From Affinundibacterium nitidum (lineage in GTDB: Bacteria; Pseudomonadota; Gammaproteobacteria; Burkholderiales; Burkholderiaceae_D): 64,000 nucleotides of DNA. A program made the translations under genes and the position numbers. This document shows, piece by piece, positions 16,622 to 25,561 of the stretch; position 1 is the stretch's first letter; every line of letters starts with the position of its first letter. Under the pieces are notes generated by a model. That model was not told where the DNA came from, made no database searches, and saw only the letters and a program-made list of their open reading frames with translations. Where the stretch lies: assembly GCF_014284155.1 (NCBI RefSeq), contig NZ_JACOFZ010000001.1, positions 682,001-746,000 on the forward strand, given 5' to 3'.

Positions 16622-18457
16622 ATGAACACGCTTAGCCAACTCCCCTCAATACAGAGTTCGCAATCCGACCTAAGACAAGTCGGTACAACTTTGTGCAAAC
16701 TATTCAAACTCAGTATCTGCAGCCTAGCCCTGATGCAGGGCTTTAACGCTGAAGCAGTACAACCACTGAGCACCAGCGGCAATAAAGTTCTCGCGGGCGG
16801 CCAGGTGGCTAGCTTTGCAGGAAATAGCCTCTTTTGGAGCAACAACAATTGGGGCGGTGAAAAATTTTATAACGCTGGCGTTGTCAGCACCTTAAAACGC
16901 GACTGGAAATCGAATATTGTCCGCGCCGCAATGGGGGTCAATGATGATGGCGGCTACCTGCAAGACCCAGCAAGCAATAAGGCTCGCGTCAAGGCGGTGG
17001 TCGATGCAGCAATCGCTAACGATATGTATGTCATTATCGATTGGCATACCCATCATGCAGAGGACTACCAAGCACAGTCGATCGCCTTCTTCCAAGAAAT
17101 GGCACGTACCTACAAGAACTATCCCAACGTGATTTACGAGATCTATAACGAGCCTTTACAAATCTCGTGGAGTGGCACGATCAAACCGTATGCTAATGCC
17201 GTGATCTCAGCCATTCGCGCTATCGATCCAAACAATCTGATTATCGTGGGTACGCCGCAATGGTCTCAAAAGGTAGATGAAGCATCGCGCGATCCTATCA
17301 CAGGCTATAAGAATATTGCCTATACCCTGCACTTTTATGCTGGCAGCCATGGACAATATTTGCGTGATTGGGCGACCACGGCCTTGAATAATGGCATCCC
17401 GCTTTTCGTTACCGAATGGGGTTCAGTTGGCGCGTCAGGCGATGGTGGCGTAAATGCAGGCGAAACCGCAGCCTGGGTCGACTTCATGAAGCGCAATAAC
17501 ATCAGCAATGCAAACTGGGCGCTCAACGACAAAAACGAAGGTGCCTCTGCCTTAGTGCCAGGCGCTAGTGCGACCGGTAATTGGAGCCCATCACAACTAA
17601 CTGCCTCTGGCAATCTCGCCAAAAACATTATCTCCACTTGGCCGAGTAGCACACCGAGCACTTGCACTACCTTCGCCGCTCCGGGCACACTTGAAGCAGA
17701 AGCATTTTGTAATATGTCTGGTGTGCAAACCGAATCAACCAGCGACGCTGGCGGCGGTCAAAATGTCGGCTATATCGATACCGGCGATTGGATGAGCTAC
17801 AGCGTTGATGTGCCTGCAGCCGGTAGCTATAAAGTCAGCTATCGCGTTGCTAGCCCCAACAGTACTGGGCTGCTCCAGTTGGAACAAGCTGGCGGTACGC
17901 CTAGTTACGGCAGCGTAAATATTCCCTACACCGGTGGATGGCAAACATGGACAACAGTTAGCCACACCGTCAATCTCGCTGCGGGCAAACAAAACTTTGC
18001 CATATCCGCGAAAAGTGGCGGATTTAACCTCAATTGGATTAAGTTTGAATCCGCTTCTATACCGCCGTCTGACGGCATCACGATTCAAGGGGAAGACTAT
18101 CTTGTGATGAGCGGAGTCAAGCTTGAAAACACGAGTGATGCCGGCGGAGGAATGAACGTTGGCTATATCGACGCAGGTGATTGGATGTCTTATCCAGCGG
18201 TAAATATTCCAAGCTCTGGCACTTACCAAGTCGAGTACCGGGTGGCGAGTTTAAGCGGTGGTGGAAATTTGGTGCTGGAAGAAGCTGGCGGCACACCGTC
18301 TTATGGCGCGATCAATATTCCAGCGACAGGAGGATGGCAAACCTGGACCACCATCAAACACAATGTGAGCCTGAGTGCTGGTTCACATAAGTTTGGTATC
18401 AAAGCGAACAACGGAGGTTGGAATTTAAACTGGTTTAGGCTCACGAAAGTGAACTAA
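16622..18457 (+). CDS. Secreted GH5 endoglucanase with two CBM6 modules
   Basis: A glycoside hydrolase family 5 enzyme, probably a beta-1,4-endoglucanase acting outside the cell; 611 residues. An unusually long N-region precedes the signal hydrophobic core (LFKLSICSLALMQGFNAEA, cleavage near 45). In the GH5 domain (about 50-340) the acid/base is E177 (YEIYNEP) and the nucleophile E265 (FVTEWG), with HFYAGSHG between. Two CBM6 modules follow (about 356-478 and 487-611) and are clearly duplicates of each other (both have TSDAGGG, NVGYID, GDWMSY and GGWQTWTT). It stands alone, with operator-like sites upstream and a strong terminator behind. Confidence 0.93.
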   Translation: MNTLSQLPSIQSSQSDLRQVGTTLCKLFKLSICSLALMQGFNAEAVQPLSTSGNKVLAGGQVASFAGNSLFWSNNNWGGEKFYNAGVVSTLKRDWKSNIVRAAMGVNDDGGYLQDPASNKARVKAVVDAAIANDMYVIIDWHTHHAEDYQAQSIAFFQEMARTYKNYPNVIYEIYNEPLQISWSGTIKPYANAVISAIRAIDPNNLIIVGTPQWSQKVDEASRDPITGYKNIAYTLHFYAGSHGQYLRDWATTALNNGIPLFVTEWGSVGASGDGGVNAGETAAWVDFMKRNNISNANWALNDKNEGASALVPGASATGNWSPSQLTASGNLAKNIISTWPSSTPSTCTTFAAPGTLEAEAFCNMSGVQTESTSDAGGGQNVGYIDTGDWMSYSVDVPAAGSYKVSYRVASPNSTGLLQLEQAGGTPSYGSVNIPYTGGWQTWTTVSHTVNLAAGKQNFAISAKSGGFNLNWIKFESASIPPSDGITIQGEDYLVMSGVKLENTSDAGGGMNVGYIDAGDWMSYPAVNIPSSGTYQVEYRVASLSGGGNLVLEEAGGTPSYGAINIPATGGWQTWTTIKHNVSLSAGSHKFGIKANNGGWNLNWFRLTKVN

Positions 18458-18462
18458 AAAAT

Positions 18463-18506
18463 GAGCCTCATGCCCAGTCTTCGGGCGTGAGGCTCTTCTT
18501 TTTTTT
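18463..18506 (+). terminator. Terminator behind the GH5 gene
   Basis: GAGCCTCA-T-GCCC / GGGC-G-TGAGGCTC, a 12-bp stem with one mismatch, followed by TTCTTTTTTTT. Confidence 0.9.
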
Positions 18507-18541
18507 GGATCTTCGACTTCACCTACGCTACTAGCGTGGAA

Positions 18542-19318
18542 TTAGGTTACGCTTAAACCATCGTCAGCAGCAACAATAGAGCCGTTCAAGAAACGAGATT
18601 CTTCAGCAGCTAGCAACAGCAAAAGTCCATCCAAATCCTCTGGTGTACCGACACGCTTGCGCGGCAACATATCGATCAATTTTTTGCCTTGCTCTGTCTG
18701 GAAGTGCTCGGAATTAATTTCCGTTTCAATGTAGCCTGGGCAGATCGCATTGACGTTGATACCGAACTTGCCCCATTCAACAGCCATGGCTTTCGTCATT
18801 TGCACAACAGCTGCCTTGCTCATGCAGTAAATTCCCAATTGCGGAATCACACGCAGGCCTGCTACCGAAGCGATATTGATGATGCGATGCTGTTTCTTTG
18901 GGTCGCCTTTGTAGCGAGTAATCATGCGCTTTGCCGTTTCCTGGGCGACAAAGAATGCACCACGTTGGTTAGTATCCATCACAAAAGCATAATCTTCAGG
19001 TGTGACGTCGACCAATTTTTGCTGAGTTGAGACACCTGAATTATTGATCAAGATGTCGATGGGACCAGCTTCAGTTTCCGCGTGAGCGATCGCAGATTTG
19101 ATGCTGGCATAGTCAGTGACGTCCAAAGCGACTACGTGAGCTGCGCCGCCATCGGCTTCGATCTCCGCACGTAATTCTTTCAAGCGTTCAGTACGACGTG
19201 ATGCCAACACAACTTGAGCACCCGCCATCGCTAAGACTTTCGCGAAACGCGCACCAAGACCGCTCGAAGCGCCGGTGATCAAGGCCACTTTACCTTCGAA
19301 ATTTACTTCTATACCCAT
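18542..19318 (-). CDS. SDR family oxidoreductase
   Basis: NAD(P)-dependent short-chain dehydrogenase, 258 residues. It has GASSGLG near residue 16, NNSG, the catalytic Ser in NIASVAG, YCMSK and a CPGYIETEI loop. Its substrate is not evident. In related bacteria such genes often sit next to ETF-QO, as here, and act on 3-hydroxyacyl or related fatty-acid intermediates. That role is inference from position. It is divergent from the ETF-QO gene. Confidence 0.88.
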   Translation of the reverse strand: MGIEVNFEGKVALITGASSGLGARFAKVLAMAGAQVVLASRRTERLKELRAEIEADGGAAHVVALDVTDYASIKSAIAHAETEAGPIDILINNSGVSTQQKLVDVTPEDYAFVMDTNQRGAFFVAQETAKRMITRYKGDPKKQHRIINIASVAGLRVIPQLGIYCMSKAAVVQMTKAMAVEWGKFGINVNAICPGYIETEINSEHFQTEQGKKLIDMLPRKRVGTPEDLDGLLLLLAAEESRFLNGSIVAADDGLSVT

Positions 19319-19686
19319 GCCAATTCTCCATCTAAATTAGACTACCTTAGTTCATCGACGACACTATAGTCCATCATCCGCCATCGCCTGTTGTGCTGCA
19401 GCATACCACTTCTGAAGCGACAAAGACCATAGGCTTGTCATCAACAATCACTGTCGCGTTTCTGGTCATTTTGGCGCTGACATGCAATTTTTAGCGCCCT
19501 TCCCCCTCTTAATGTGAAGGCAATCTTAGGAAAATCTGGGATAATTCGCTCATATGAAAAACAACAAGCAGCGTGCTTTAGAAATTCACCACTAGTTTCT
19601 CGACTTGCACATTTGTCCGACTGCCCCTAAGATCCGATATTCAAATTAGCACGCTCGTTCCTTTATTTTTGGAAAGCAAAATTATT
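19319..19686. other. Divergent intergenic region, SDR / ETF-QO
   Basis: A 368-base gap without a gene. I see an 8-bp inverted repeat AGCGTGCT (19570-19577) / AGCACGCT (19648-19655) enclosing about 70 bases upstream of ETF-QO, and a GATAAT hexamer near 19540. No complete promoter could be assigned with confidence. Confidence 0.4.
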
Positions 19687-21360
19687 ATGACAACATCCTC
19701 ACAAAAACTGTTAGAAGAATACGGCCCACGTGACGCCATGGAATACGACGTCGTCATCGTTGGCGGTGGCCCAGCTGGCTTATCTGCAGCGATCAAGCTC
19801 AAGCAACTGGCAGCAGAAACAGGCAAGGATGTATCAGTTGTCGTCCTCGAAAAAGGCGGCGAGCCAGGTGCCCACATCTTGTCGGGCGCGATCATGGATC
19901 CCAAAGCATTGACCGAGTTGTTCCCCAATTGGAAAGAATTAGGTGCGCCGCTCAATACCCCAGTCACTGAAGATGAAATCTTGGTATTGACTGAGACGAG
20001 CGCGATACGCACACCAAATTGGTTAGTGCCTAAATGCTTCCACAACGAAGGCAATTACATCATCTCGTTGGGCAATGTCACACGTTGGTTGGCGCAGCAA
20101 GCCGAAGCCTTAGGCGTTGAGGTGTTTCCTGGCTTTACTGCAGCTGAAGTTCTTTACAACGACGATGGCTCAGTCAAAGGCGTGGCGACTGGCAATATGG
20201 GCGTCAATCGCGAAGGCGAAGCATCTCCTTCCTTCCAAATTGGTATGGAGTTGCACGCGAAATATACTTTGTTCGCTGAAGGCGCGCGCGGCCATTTGGG
20301 CAAGCAGATGATTGCCAAGTACGAGCTCGACAAAGGTAAAGATCCACAATCCTACGGTATCGGTATTAAAGAATTGTGGGAGATCGACCCGAAACATCAT
20401 AAACCAGGCTTGGTGGTGCACACGACAGGCTGGCCAATGATGGATCAATATGCGGGTTCATTTTTATACCACCTCGAAAACAATCAAGTCGCGGTCGGCT
20501 ATGTCGTTGGCCTAGCTTATGAAAACCCATATATCTCGCCGTTTGAAGAGTTCCAACGCTTCAAAACACATCCAGCGATTCGCACTTATTTCGAAGGTGC
20601 CAAACGTATTTCCTATGGTGCTCGCGCGATTACTGCAGGTGGTTTGCAGTCTTTGCCTAAGCTCACCTTCCCTGGCGGCGCCCTGATTGGCTGCGATGCA
20701 GGCTTCCTCAACATGAGTCGTATCAAAGGTAGTCACGCTGCAATCAAGACAGGCATGTTAGCGGCAACAGCAGCTTTTGATGCTGTCACAGCAGATCGCC
20801 AACATGACGAGTTGATTGCTTATAGCGCAGCGTTTGAGGCCTCTTGGTTGCACGAAGAATTACATATCGCACGGAACGTTAAACCATTGTTGAAACGCGG
20901 CGCTTACGGTGCGCCTCTGGTATGGATCGATCAGGTCTTGTTGCGCGGTAAAGCGCCATGGACTCTGCATCATTCAACACCAGATCACGCTTGCTTACGT
21001 CCGGCTTCAGAATTCACACCAATTAATTATCCAAAACCAGATGGCAAGTTGACATTTGATCGTCTCTCCTCTGTGTTTATCTCCAATACTAACCATGCTG
21101 AAGACCAGCCAATTCATTTGACATTGAAAGATGCGTCGGTTCCGGTGAACGTCAATTTGGCGAAATATGCGGGCCCAGAAAGCCGTTATTGCCCAGCTGG
21201 GGTGTACGAATTCGTGAAGACGGAAGAAGGTGCTGACCGCTTACAGATCAATGCGCAGAACTGTGTACATTGCAAAACCTGTGATATCAAAGATCCTACC
21301 CAAAACATCGTTTGGGTAACACCAGAAGGTGGCGGCGGTCCAAACTACTCAAGTATGTAG
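19687..21360 (+). CDS. Electron transfer flavoprotein-ubiquinone oxidoreductase
   Basis: ETF-QO passes electrons from ETF (acyl-CoA dehydrogenases, amino-acid catabolism) to ubiquinone at the inner membrane; about 557 residues. The FAD-binding motif VVIVGGGPAGLSAAIKL lies near the N-terminus. EKGGEPGAHILSGAIMDP and SLPKLTFPGGALIGCDAGFL are family blocks. The C-terminal ferredoxin-like [4Fe-4S] site is YCPAG followed by NCVHCKTCDIKDP. I use ATG at 19687 (MTTSSQKLLEEYG); a TTG at 19669 would add six residues. A strong terminator follows. Confidence 0.96.
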   Translation: MTTSSQKLLEEYGPRDAMEYDVVIVGGGPAGLSAAIKLKQLAAETGKDVSVVVLEKGGEPGAHILSGAIMDPKALTELFPNWKELGAPLNTPVTEDEILVLTETSAIRTPNWLVPKCFHNEGNYIISLGNVTRWLAQQAEALGVEVFPGFTAAEVLYNDDGSVKGVATGNMGVNREGEASPSFQIGMELHAKYTLFAEGARGHLGKQMIAKYELDKGKDPQSYGIGIKELWEIDPKHHKPGLVVHTTGWPMMDQYAGSFLYHLENNQVAVGYVVGLAYENPYISPFEEFQRFKTHPAIRTYFEGAKRISYGARAITAGGLQSLPKLTFPGGALIGCDAGFLNMSRIKGSHAAIKTGMLAATAAFDAVTADRQHDELIAYSAAFEASWLHEELHIARNVKPLLKRGAYGAPLVWIDQVLLRGKAPWTLHHSTPDHACLRPASEFTPINYPKPDGKLTFDRLSSVFISNTNHAEDQPIHLTLKDASVPVNVNLAKYAGPESRYCPAGVYEFVKTEEGADRLQINAQNCVHCKTCDIKDPTQNIVWVTPEGGGGPNYSSM

Positions 21361-21379
21361 AGTCTTCGACTACTAAAAC

Positions 21380-21418
21380 AAAAAAAACGCTGAATCGTTT
21401 CGATTTCAGCGTTTTTTT
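21380..21418. terminator. Bidirectional terminator, ETF-QO / Nudix gene
   Basis: Stem ACGCTGAA / TTCAGCGT with an A run on the left and seven T on the right; serves both converging genes. Confidence 0.9.
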
Positions 21419-21445
21419 ATGCCTATCAGTGTTAATTATTTAGGT

Positions 21446-22039
21446 TTAAACCACCCACTCGCCTCGCATTATTTTTTCCAACCAAAATGCACCGATAACG
21501 GTTTTAACGTCGGTGATTTGTCCGGCTCTTACCCACTCAAGCACTTGCGAAACTGGTGCTCTAAAGGTCTCTAAAAACTCTTCAGCATCGAGCTGAGCCT
21601 CGCCCGCTTGTAAGCCTTTTGCGAGATAGATATCAAGATGTTCGTCGGAGTAGGCAATCGCGTTATGGATAGTGCAGACAAAAGACCAATCGCTTGCGGT
21701 ATAACCCGTTTCTTCTTTGAGTTCGCGCTTGGCGCATTCGAGATGGTCTTCACCAGCGTCGATTTTCCCTGCGGGGAACTCGAGAAATACGCGATCAAGA
21801 GGATAACGAAATTGACGCTCCAAAAGTACCGTGCCATCTTCAAATAGCGGCAGAATCACTACAGCACCGGGGTGCTTAATGTATTCGCGGCTCACTTGCT
21901 TACCATCAGGAAGGCGTACTAAATCTTTTTCAACATGTAGAAAACTGCCTTCGAAAGCACGAACAGTTTCCACTTTAACTTCGGCAAGATTGGGGTTCTC
22001 AGCGGCACTCAACTGAAGGTTTGGCGTTTCCTTACTCAT
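21446..22039 (-). CDS. Nudix hydrolase, ADP-ribose pyrophosphatase type
   Basis: Probably hydrolyses ADP-ribose or a related NDP-sugar; 197 residues. The Nudix box is complete: G-K-I-D-A-GE ... CAKRELKEETGY (about 89-111). The preceding VLLERQFRYPLDRVFLEFPA is characteristic of the NudF/ADPRase group. It abuts the DUF2818 gene (its start follows that stop directly), so it is the distal end of the nuo transcription unit. Confidence 0.9.
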   Translation of the reverse strand: MSKETPNLQLSAAENPNLAEVKVETVRAFEGSFLHVEKDLVRLPDGKQVSREYIKHPGAVVILPLFEDGTVLLERQFRYPLDRVFLEFPAGKIDAGEDHLECAKRELKEETGYTASDWSFVCTIHNAIAYSDEHLDIYLAKGLQAGEAQLDAEEFLETFRAPVSQVLEWVRAGQITDVKTVIGAFWLEKIMRGEWVV

Positions 22040-22339
22040 CTATTTTTTCAGATAGCGATAAGTAAAAGCAGGAAAGGCAAAAACAATAAACATGCAAAAA
22101 GTAACGACATAAAACTCTTTGCTTTGTGGGAAAGGATTACCGGTGTTTGCTTCCAAAGCGAAACCGACCAAACCAACTAAGCAATAATAGCTAATCAATT
22201 CAATCAGACGCAGCCAAATCGGCTTTTGCGGAAACGCCTCCAACGCGAAAACAGCGAAGAATCGCTCAGACAGGAACGGGAGGGAGGCAAGTACAAGCGC
22301 CAGACCAATCACCAACCAACTCAAAAGTGATATGTTCAC
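22040..22339 (-). CDS. DUF2818 family membrane protein
   Basis: 99 residues with three hydrophobic segments (SLLSWLVIGLALVLASLPFL, IELISYYCLVGLVGFAL, FYVVTFCMFIVFAFPAFTY), ending YRYLKK. The family is known from betaproteobacteria, typically directly behind nuoN as here, which suggests an accessory link to complex I. No function has been shown that I know of. Confidence 0.85.
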   Translation of the reverse strand: MNISLLSWLVIGLALVLASLPFLSERFFAVFALEAFPQKPIWLRLIELISYYCLVGLVGFALEANTGNPFPQSKEFYVVTFCMFIVFAFPAFTYRYLKK

Positions 22340-22379
22340 TGGCGCTTACCTTATATGCTAATTGATACTGTAAAAAATC

Positions 22380-23858
22380 TTAAGAGGCAAGTGCACTCTT
22401 AATCGCTTCAACACAGCTTGTCAGCAATGGACCTGGAACGATACCAAGCAACAATACTGCCAAGCCATTGACGCTGAGAACAATCTTCATATCTGCACTT
22501 GCTACGATCGCAGATTGATCTTGCGGCTCATCAAAGTACATCACTTTAACGATACGCAAATAGTAGAATGCACCAATCAATGAGAACAACACAGCTGCAA
22601 CCGCCAACCAGATTTGACCCGCTGCAACCACTGAGCTCAATACTGACAATTTTGCGTAGAAGCCCATCAATGGCGGGATACCAGCCAAAGAGAACATCAA
22701 CAACAACATAATGAAGGCGAACCATTTACTACGTTTATTCAAGCCCTTCAGATCAGCGATCTCTTCCGCTTCAAAGCCATTACGAGACAATAACAAGATC
22801 ACGCCGAAGGTACCCAAAGTCGTCATCACGTAAGTGATCGAATAGAACATCGAAGCGCTATAAGCTTCAACAGCCAAGGCTGGATTGGCATTGGATACGC
22901 CTGAAATAAAGCCCAATAACATAAAGCCCATTTGTGAAATCGTCGAATAAGCCAACATACGTTTGAGGTTGGTTTGCGCTATCGCCGTAATATTACCGAC
23001 CGCCATCGACATCACCGCAAGGACCATCAACATTTGCTGCCACTGGATCACTTGTGGGAATAAGCCTTCTGCCAGAATACGATAACAGATTGCGAAGGCT
23101 GCCAATTTAGGTGCGCCACCCAAGAGCAAAGTGACGACTGTTGGGGAACCTTGATAGACGTCGGGTACCCACATGTGGAAAGGTACGACACCTAATTTAA
23201 ACGCCAAACCGGCTACCACGAACACGATACCAAAGGTCAGGATATTTTTATTCGCCGTCAGCTTCGCTGCTTCGGTTGCAATCACATTCAAATTCAAACT
23301 GCCTGTTGCGCCGTAAATCATGGAAATACCGTACAACAAGAAACCAGAAGCTAAAGCACCCAATACGAAGTACTTCATCGCAGCTTCTGTCGATGTCGTA
23401 TTATCACGACGCAAAGCAACCAGAGCATATAAAGCCAAGGACATCAATTCCAGACCGAGGTAAATCACCAGCATATTATTGCCAGAGATCATAATCATTT
23501 GACCGAGCAAAGCGAATAATGCGATTACATAGAATTCGCCACCCAACATACCTTTGGTCATGCCACGGTCGCTTGCATATTGGCGGCCATAAATGAACGT
23601 CACGCCAACTGCGATATACGAGAACAACTTCATTAAGTTGGACATCGCATCTGATACGAACATGTTATTACTCAGGTAGACCGATGAACCGCTCGACGCG
23701 TTCATCGTCAAGATGCCACACACACCAATACTCAACAAACTCAATGCGTAAGTGACATTGCGTTTTTCCTCACCGAGAAACATATCGATCAACAAGATCG
23801 CACAGATCGACAGTAGTAAGAAAACTTCTGGATAAAGTTGTAGTGGTATCAGGTTCAT
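22380..23858 (-). CDS. nuoN: NADH-quinone oxidoreductase subunit N
   Basis: One of three antiporter-like membrane subunits of complex I that translocate protons; 492 residues with about 14 hydrophobic helices. [19 protein letters not shown] carries the conserved Glu of helix 5, and [20 protein letters not shown] carries the conserved helix 7-8 region. Last nuo gene, followed by DUF2818. The 106-base gap to nuoM contains two small hairpins without T tracts. Confidence 0.97.
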   Translation of the reverse strand: MNLIPLQLYPEVFLLLSICAILLIDMFLGEEKRNVTYALSLLSIGVCGILTMNASSGSSVYLSNNMFVSDAMSNLMKLFSYIAVGVTFIYGRQYASDRGMTKGMLGGEFYVIALFALLGQMIMISGNNMLVIYLGLELMSLALYALVALRRDNTTSTEAAMKYFVLGALASGFLLYGISMIYGATGSLNLNVIATEAAKLTANKNILTFGIVFVVAGLAFKLGVVPFHMWVPDVYQGSPTVVTLLLGGAPKLAAFAICYRILAEGLFPQVIQWQQMLMVLAVMSMAVGNITAIAQTNLKRMLAYSTISQMGFMLLGFISGVSNANPALAVEAYSASMFYSITYVMTTLGTFGVILLLSRNGFEAEEIADLKGLNKRSKWFAFIMLLLMFSLAGIPPLMGFYAKLSVLSSVVAAGQIWLAVAAVLFSLIGAFYYLRIVKVMYFDEPQDQSAIVASADMKIVLSVNGLAVLLLGIVPGPLLTSCVEAIKSALAS

Positions 23859-23964
23859 ATTAGTTATTTCTACTTACATTTATCTTTGCTTCAAGTTGCA
23901 TTTCACTTGGAAGCGATTAACTTCTCTGCTTCCACACCCTCGTGAAAGAAGCAGTAATTCTGTA

Positions 23965-25455
23965 TTACATCGGAATTTTCGATGTCGCGACGTGTTTCAA
24001 CAAATCAGACACTGACACTTGCATCGCATCAGTCACAGGACCTGGGTAGCATCCCATCACAATAACTGCAATTGCCAACACGCCTAACATAAAGAATTCA
24101 CGTTTATTTAGGTCAGTCAGCTTTGCCACGTGATCATGGGTGATCGCACCAAAAATAACGCGTTTCGCCATCCATAATGAATAGGCTGCTCCGAAAATCA
24201 AAGCGGTCGCTGCCAACATACCGATCCAGAAATTGAATTTAACAGCGCCGATAATCACCATGAACTCACCGACGAAACCAGAAGTCGCTGGCAAGCCGCA
24301 ATTGGCCATAGAGAACAAGATAAACAAAGCAGCAAACTTTGGCATAGTGTTCACGACACCGCCGTAATCTGCGATTTCACGGGAATGTACTCGGTCATAC
24401 AAAACACCGATACACAAGAACATTGCGGCAGAGATAAAGCCGTGAGAAATCATCTGCACGACTGCGCCCTGCACTGCCATATCATTGAACATAAAGAAAC
24501 CGAGTGTAACGAAGCCCATGTGTGCAATTGAAGAGTAAGCCACCAACTTCTTCATATCCTTCTGCACCAAAGCGACCAAGCCAATGTAGATCACTGCGAT
24601 TAGAGACAAGGTAATCATCATGCCAGACAATGCATGACTCGCATCTGGAGCGATAGGCAAAGAGAAACGCAAGAAACCATATGCGCCCAGTTTCAACATA
24701 ATTGCTGCCAATACGACAGAGCCACCGGTCGGCGCTTCAACGTGAGCATCTGGCAACCATGTATGGACTGGCCACATTGGAACCTTGACCGCAAACGCCA
24801 TTAAGAACGCAAAGAACAACATGATCTGCACATCCAAAGGCAAAGGCAATTTATGCCATGCCGCGATGTCGAATGAACCGGACTTCATGTAGAGGTAAAT
24901 GATGGCAACCAGCGTCAACAAAGAACCGAGCAAGGTGTACAAGAAAAACTTGAACGCTGCGTATACGCGATTTGGACCACCCCAAATACCAACAATGATG
25001 TACATCGGAATCAAGGTAGCTTCGAAGAACACATAGAACAACAAGCCATCGGTCGCGCAGAATACACCGATCATTAAGCCGGACAAAATCAAAAACGCGC
25101 CCATATATTGAGCAACATTCTTTTCAATTACTTCCCACGCAGCGATGACTACGATAACGGTGATAAATGCTGTCAATGGCACCAACCACATCGCCAAGCC
25201 GTCAACACCCAAGGCATAGAAAGCATTGAAACGAGAGATCCAATTCATCTTCTCGACAAACTGCATACCATGTGCCGCATTATCAAAGTTCGCGATAACT
25301 GGGATCGTCACCAAGAAGCTAATAATGGAACCAACCAAGGACACGAGGCGCACAAAGCCAGGGTTCTTATCGCGGCCCAAGGCTAATACGCAGATGCCAA
25401 ATACGATAGGTACCCAAATCGACAGGCTTAATAAAGGAGAAGTTGACAGCATCAT
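23965..25455 (-). CDS. nuoM: NADH-quinone oxidoreductase subunit M
   Basis: Antiporter-like membrane subunit of complex I, 496 residues. Conserved blocks are VFFEATLIPMYIIVGIWGGP (helix 5 Glu), FAVKVPMWPVHTWLPDAHVE (helix 7 Lys) and AYSSIAHMGFVTLGFF. It lies between nuoL and nuoN with gaps of about 106 bases on each side, longer than the other junctions of the operon. Confidence 0.97.
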   Translation of the reverse strand: MMLSTSPLLSLSIWVPIVFGICVLALGRDKNPGFVRLVSLVGSIISFLVTIPVIANFDNAAHGMQFVEKMNWISRFNAFYALGVDGLAMWLVPLTAFITVIVVIAAWEVIEKNVAQYMGAFLILSGLMIGVFCATDGLLFYVFFEATLIPMYIIVGIWGGPNRVYAAFKFFLYTLLGSLLTLVAIIYLYMKSGSFDIAAWHKLPLPLDVQIMLFFAFLMAFAVKVPMWPVHTWLPDAHVEAPTGGSVVLAAIMLKLGAYGFLRFSLPIAPDASHALSGMMITLSLIAVIYIGLVALVQKDMKKLVAYSSIAHMGFVTLGFFMFNDMAVQGAVVQMISHGFISAAMFLCIGVLYDRVHSREIADYGGVVNTMPKFAALFILFSMANCGLPATSGFVGEFMVIIGAVKFNFWIGMLAATALIFGAAYSLWMAKRVIFGAITHDHVAKLTDLNKREFFMLGVLAIAVIVMGCYPGPVTDAMQVSVSDLLKHVATSKIPM

Positions 25456-25561
25456 GATTATCTTTTTTTAGTCACTTGTTTAGTCACTGATTCGTAACTC
25501 GGTATTGCACTTAAAGTCGTACTGAATGTTTTACTAAATACTTAATCTAAGCGTTTCAATA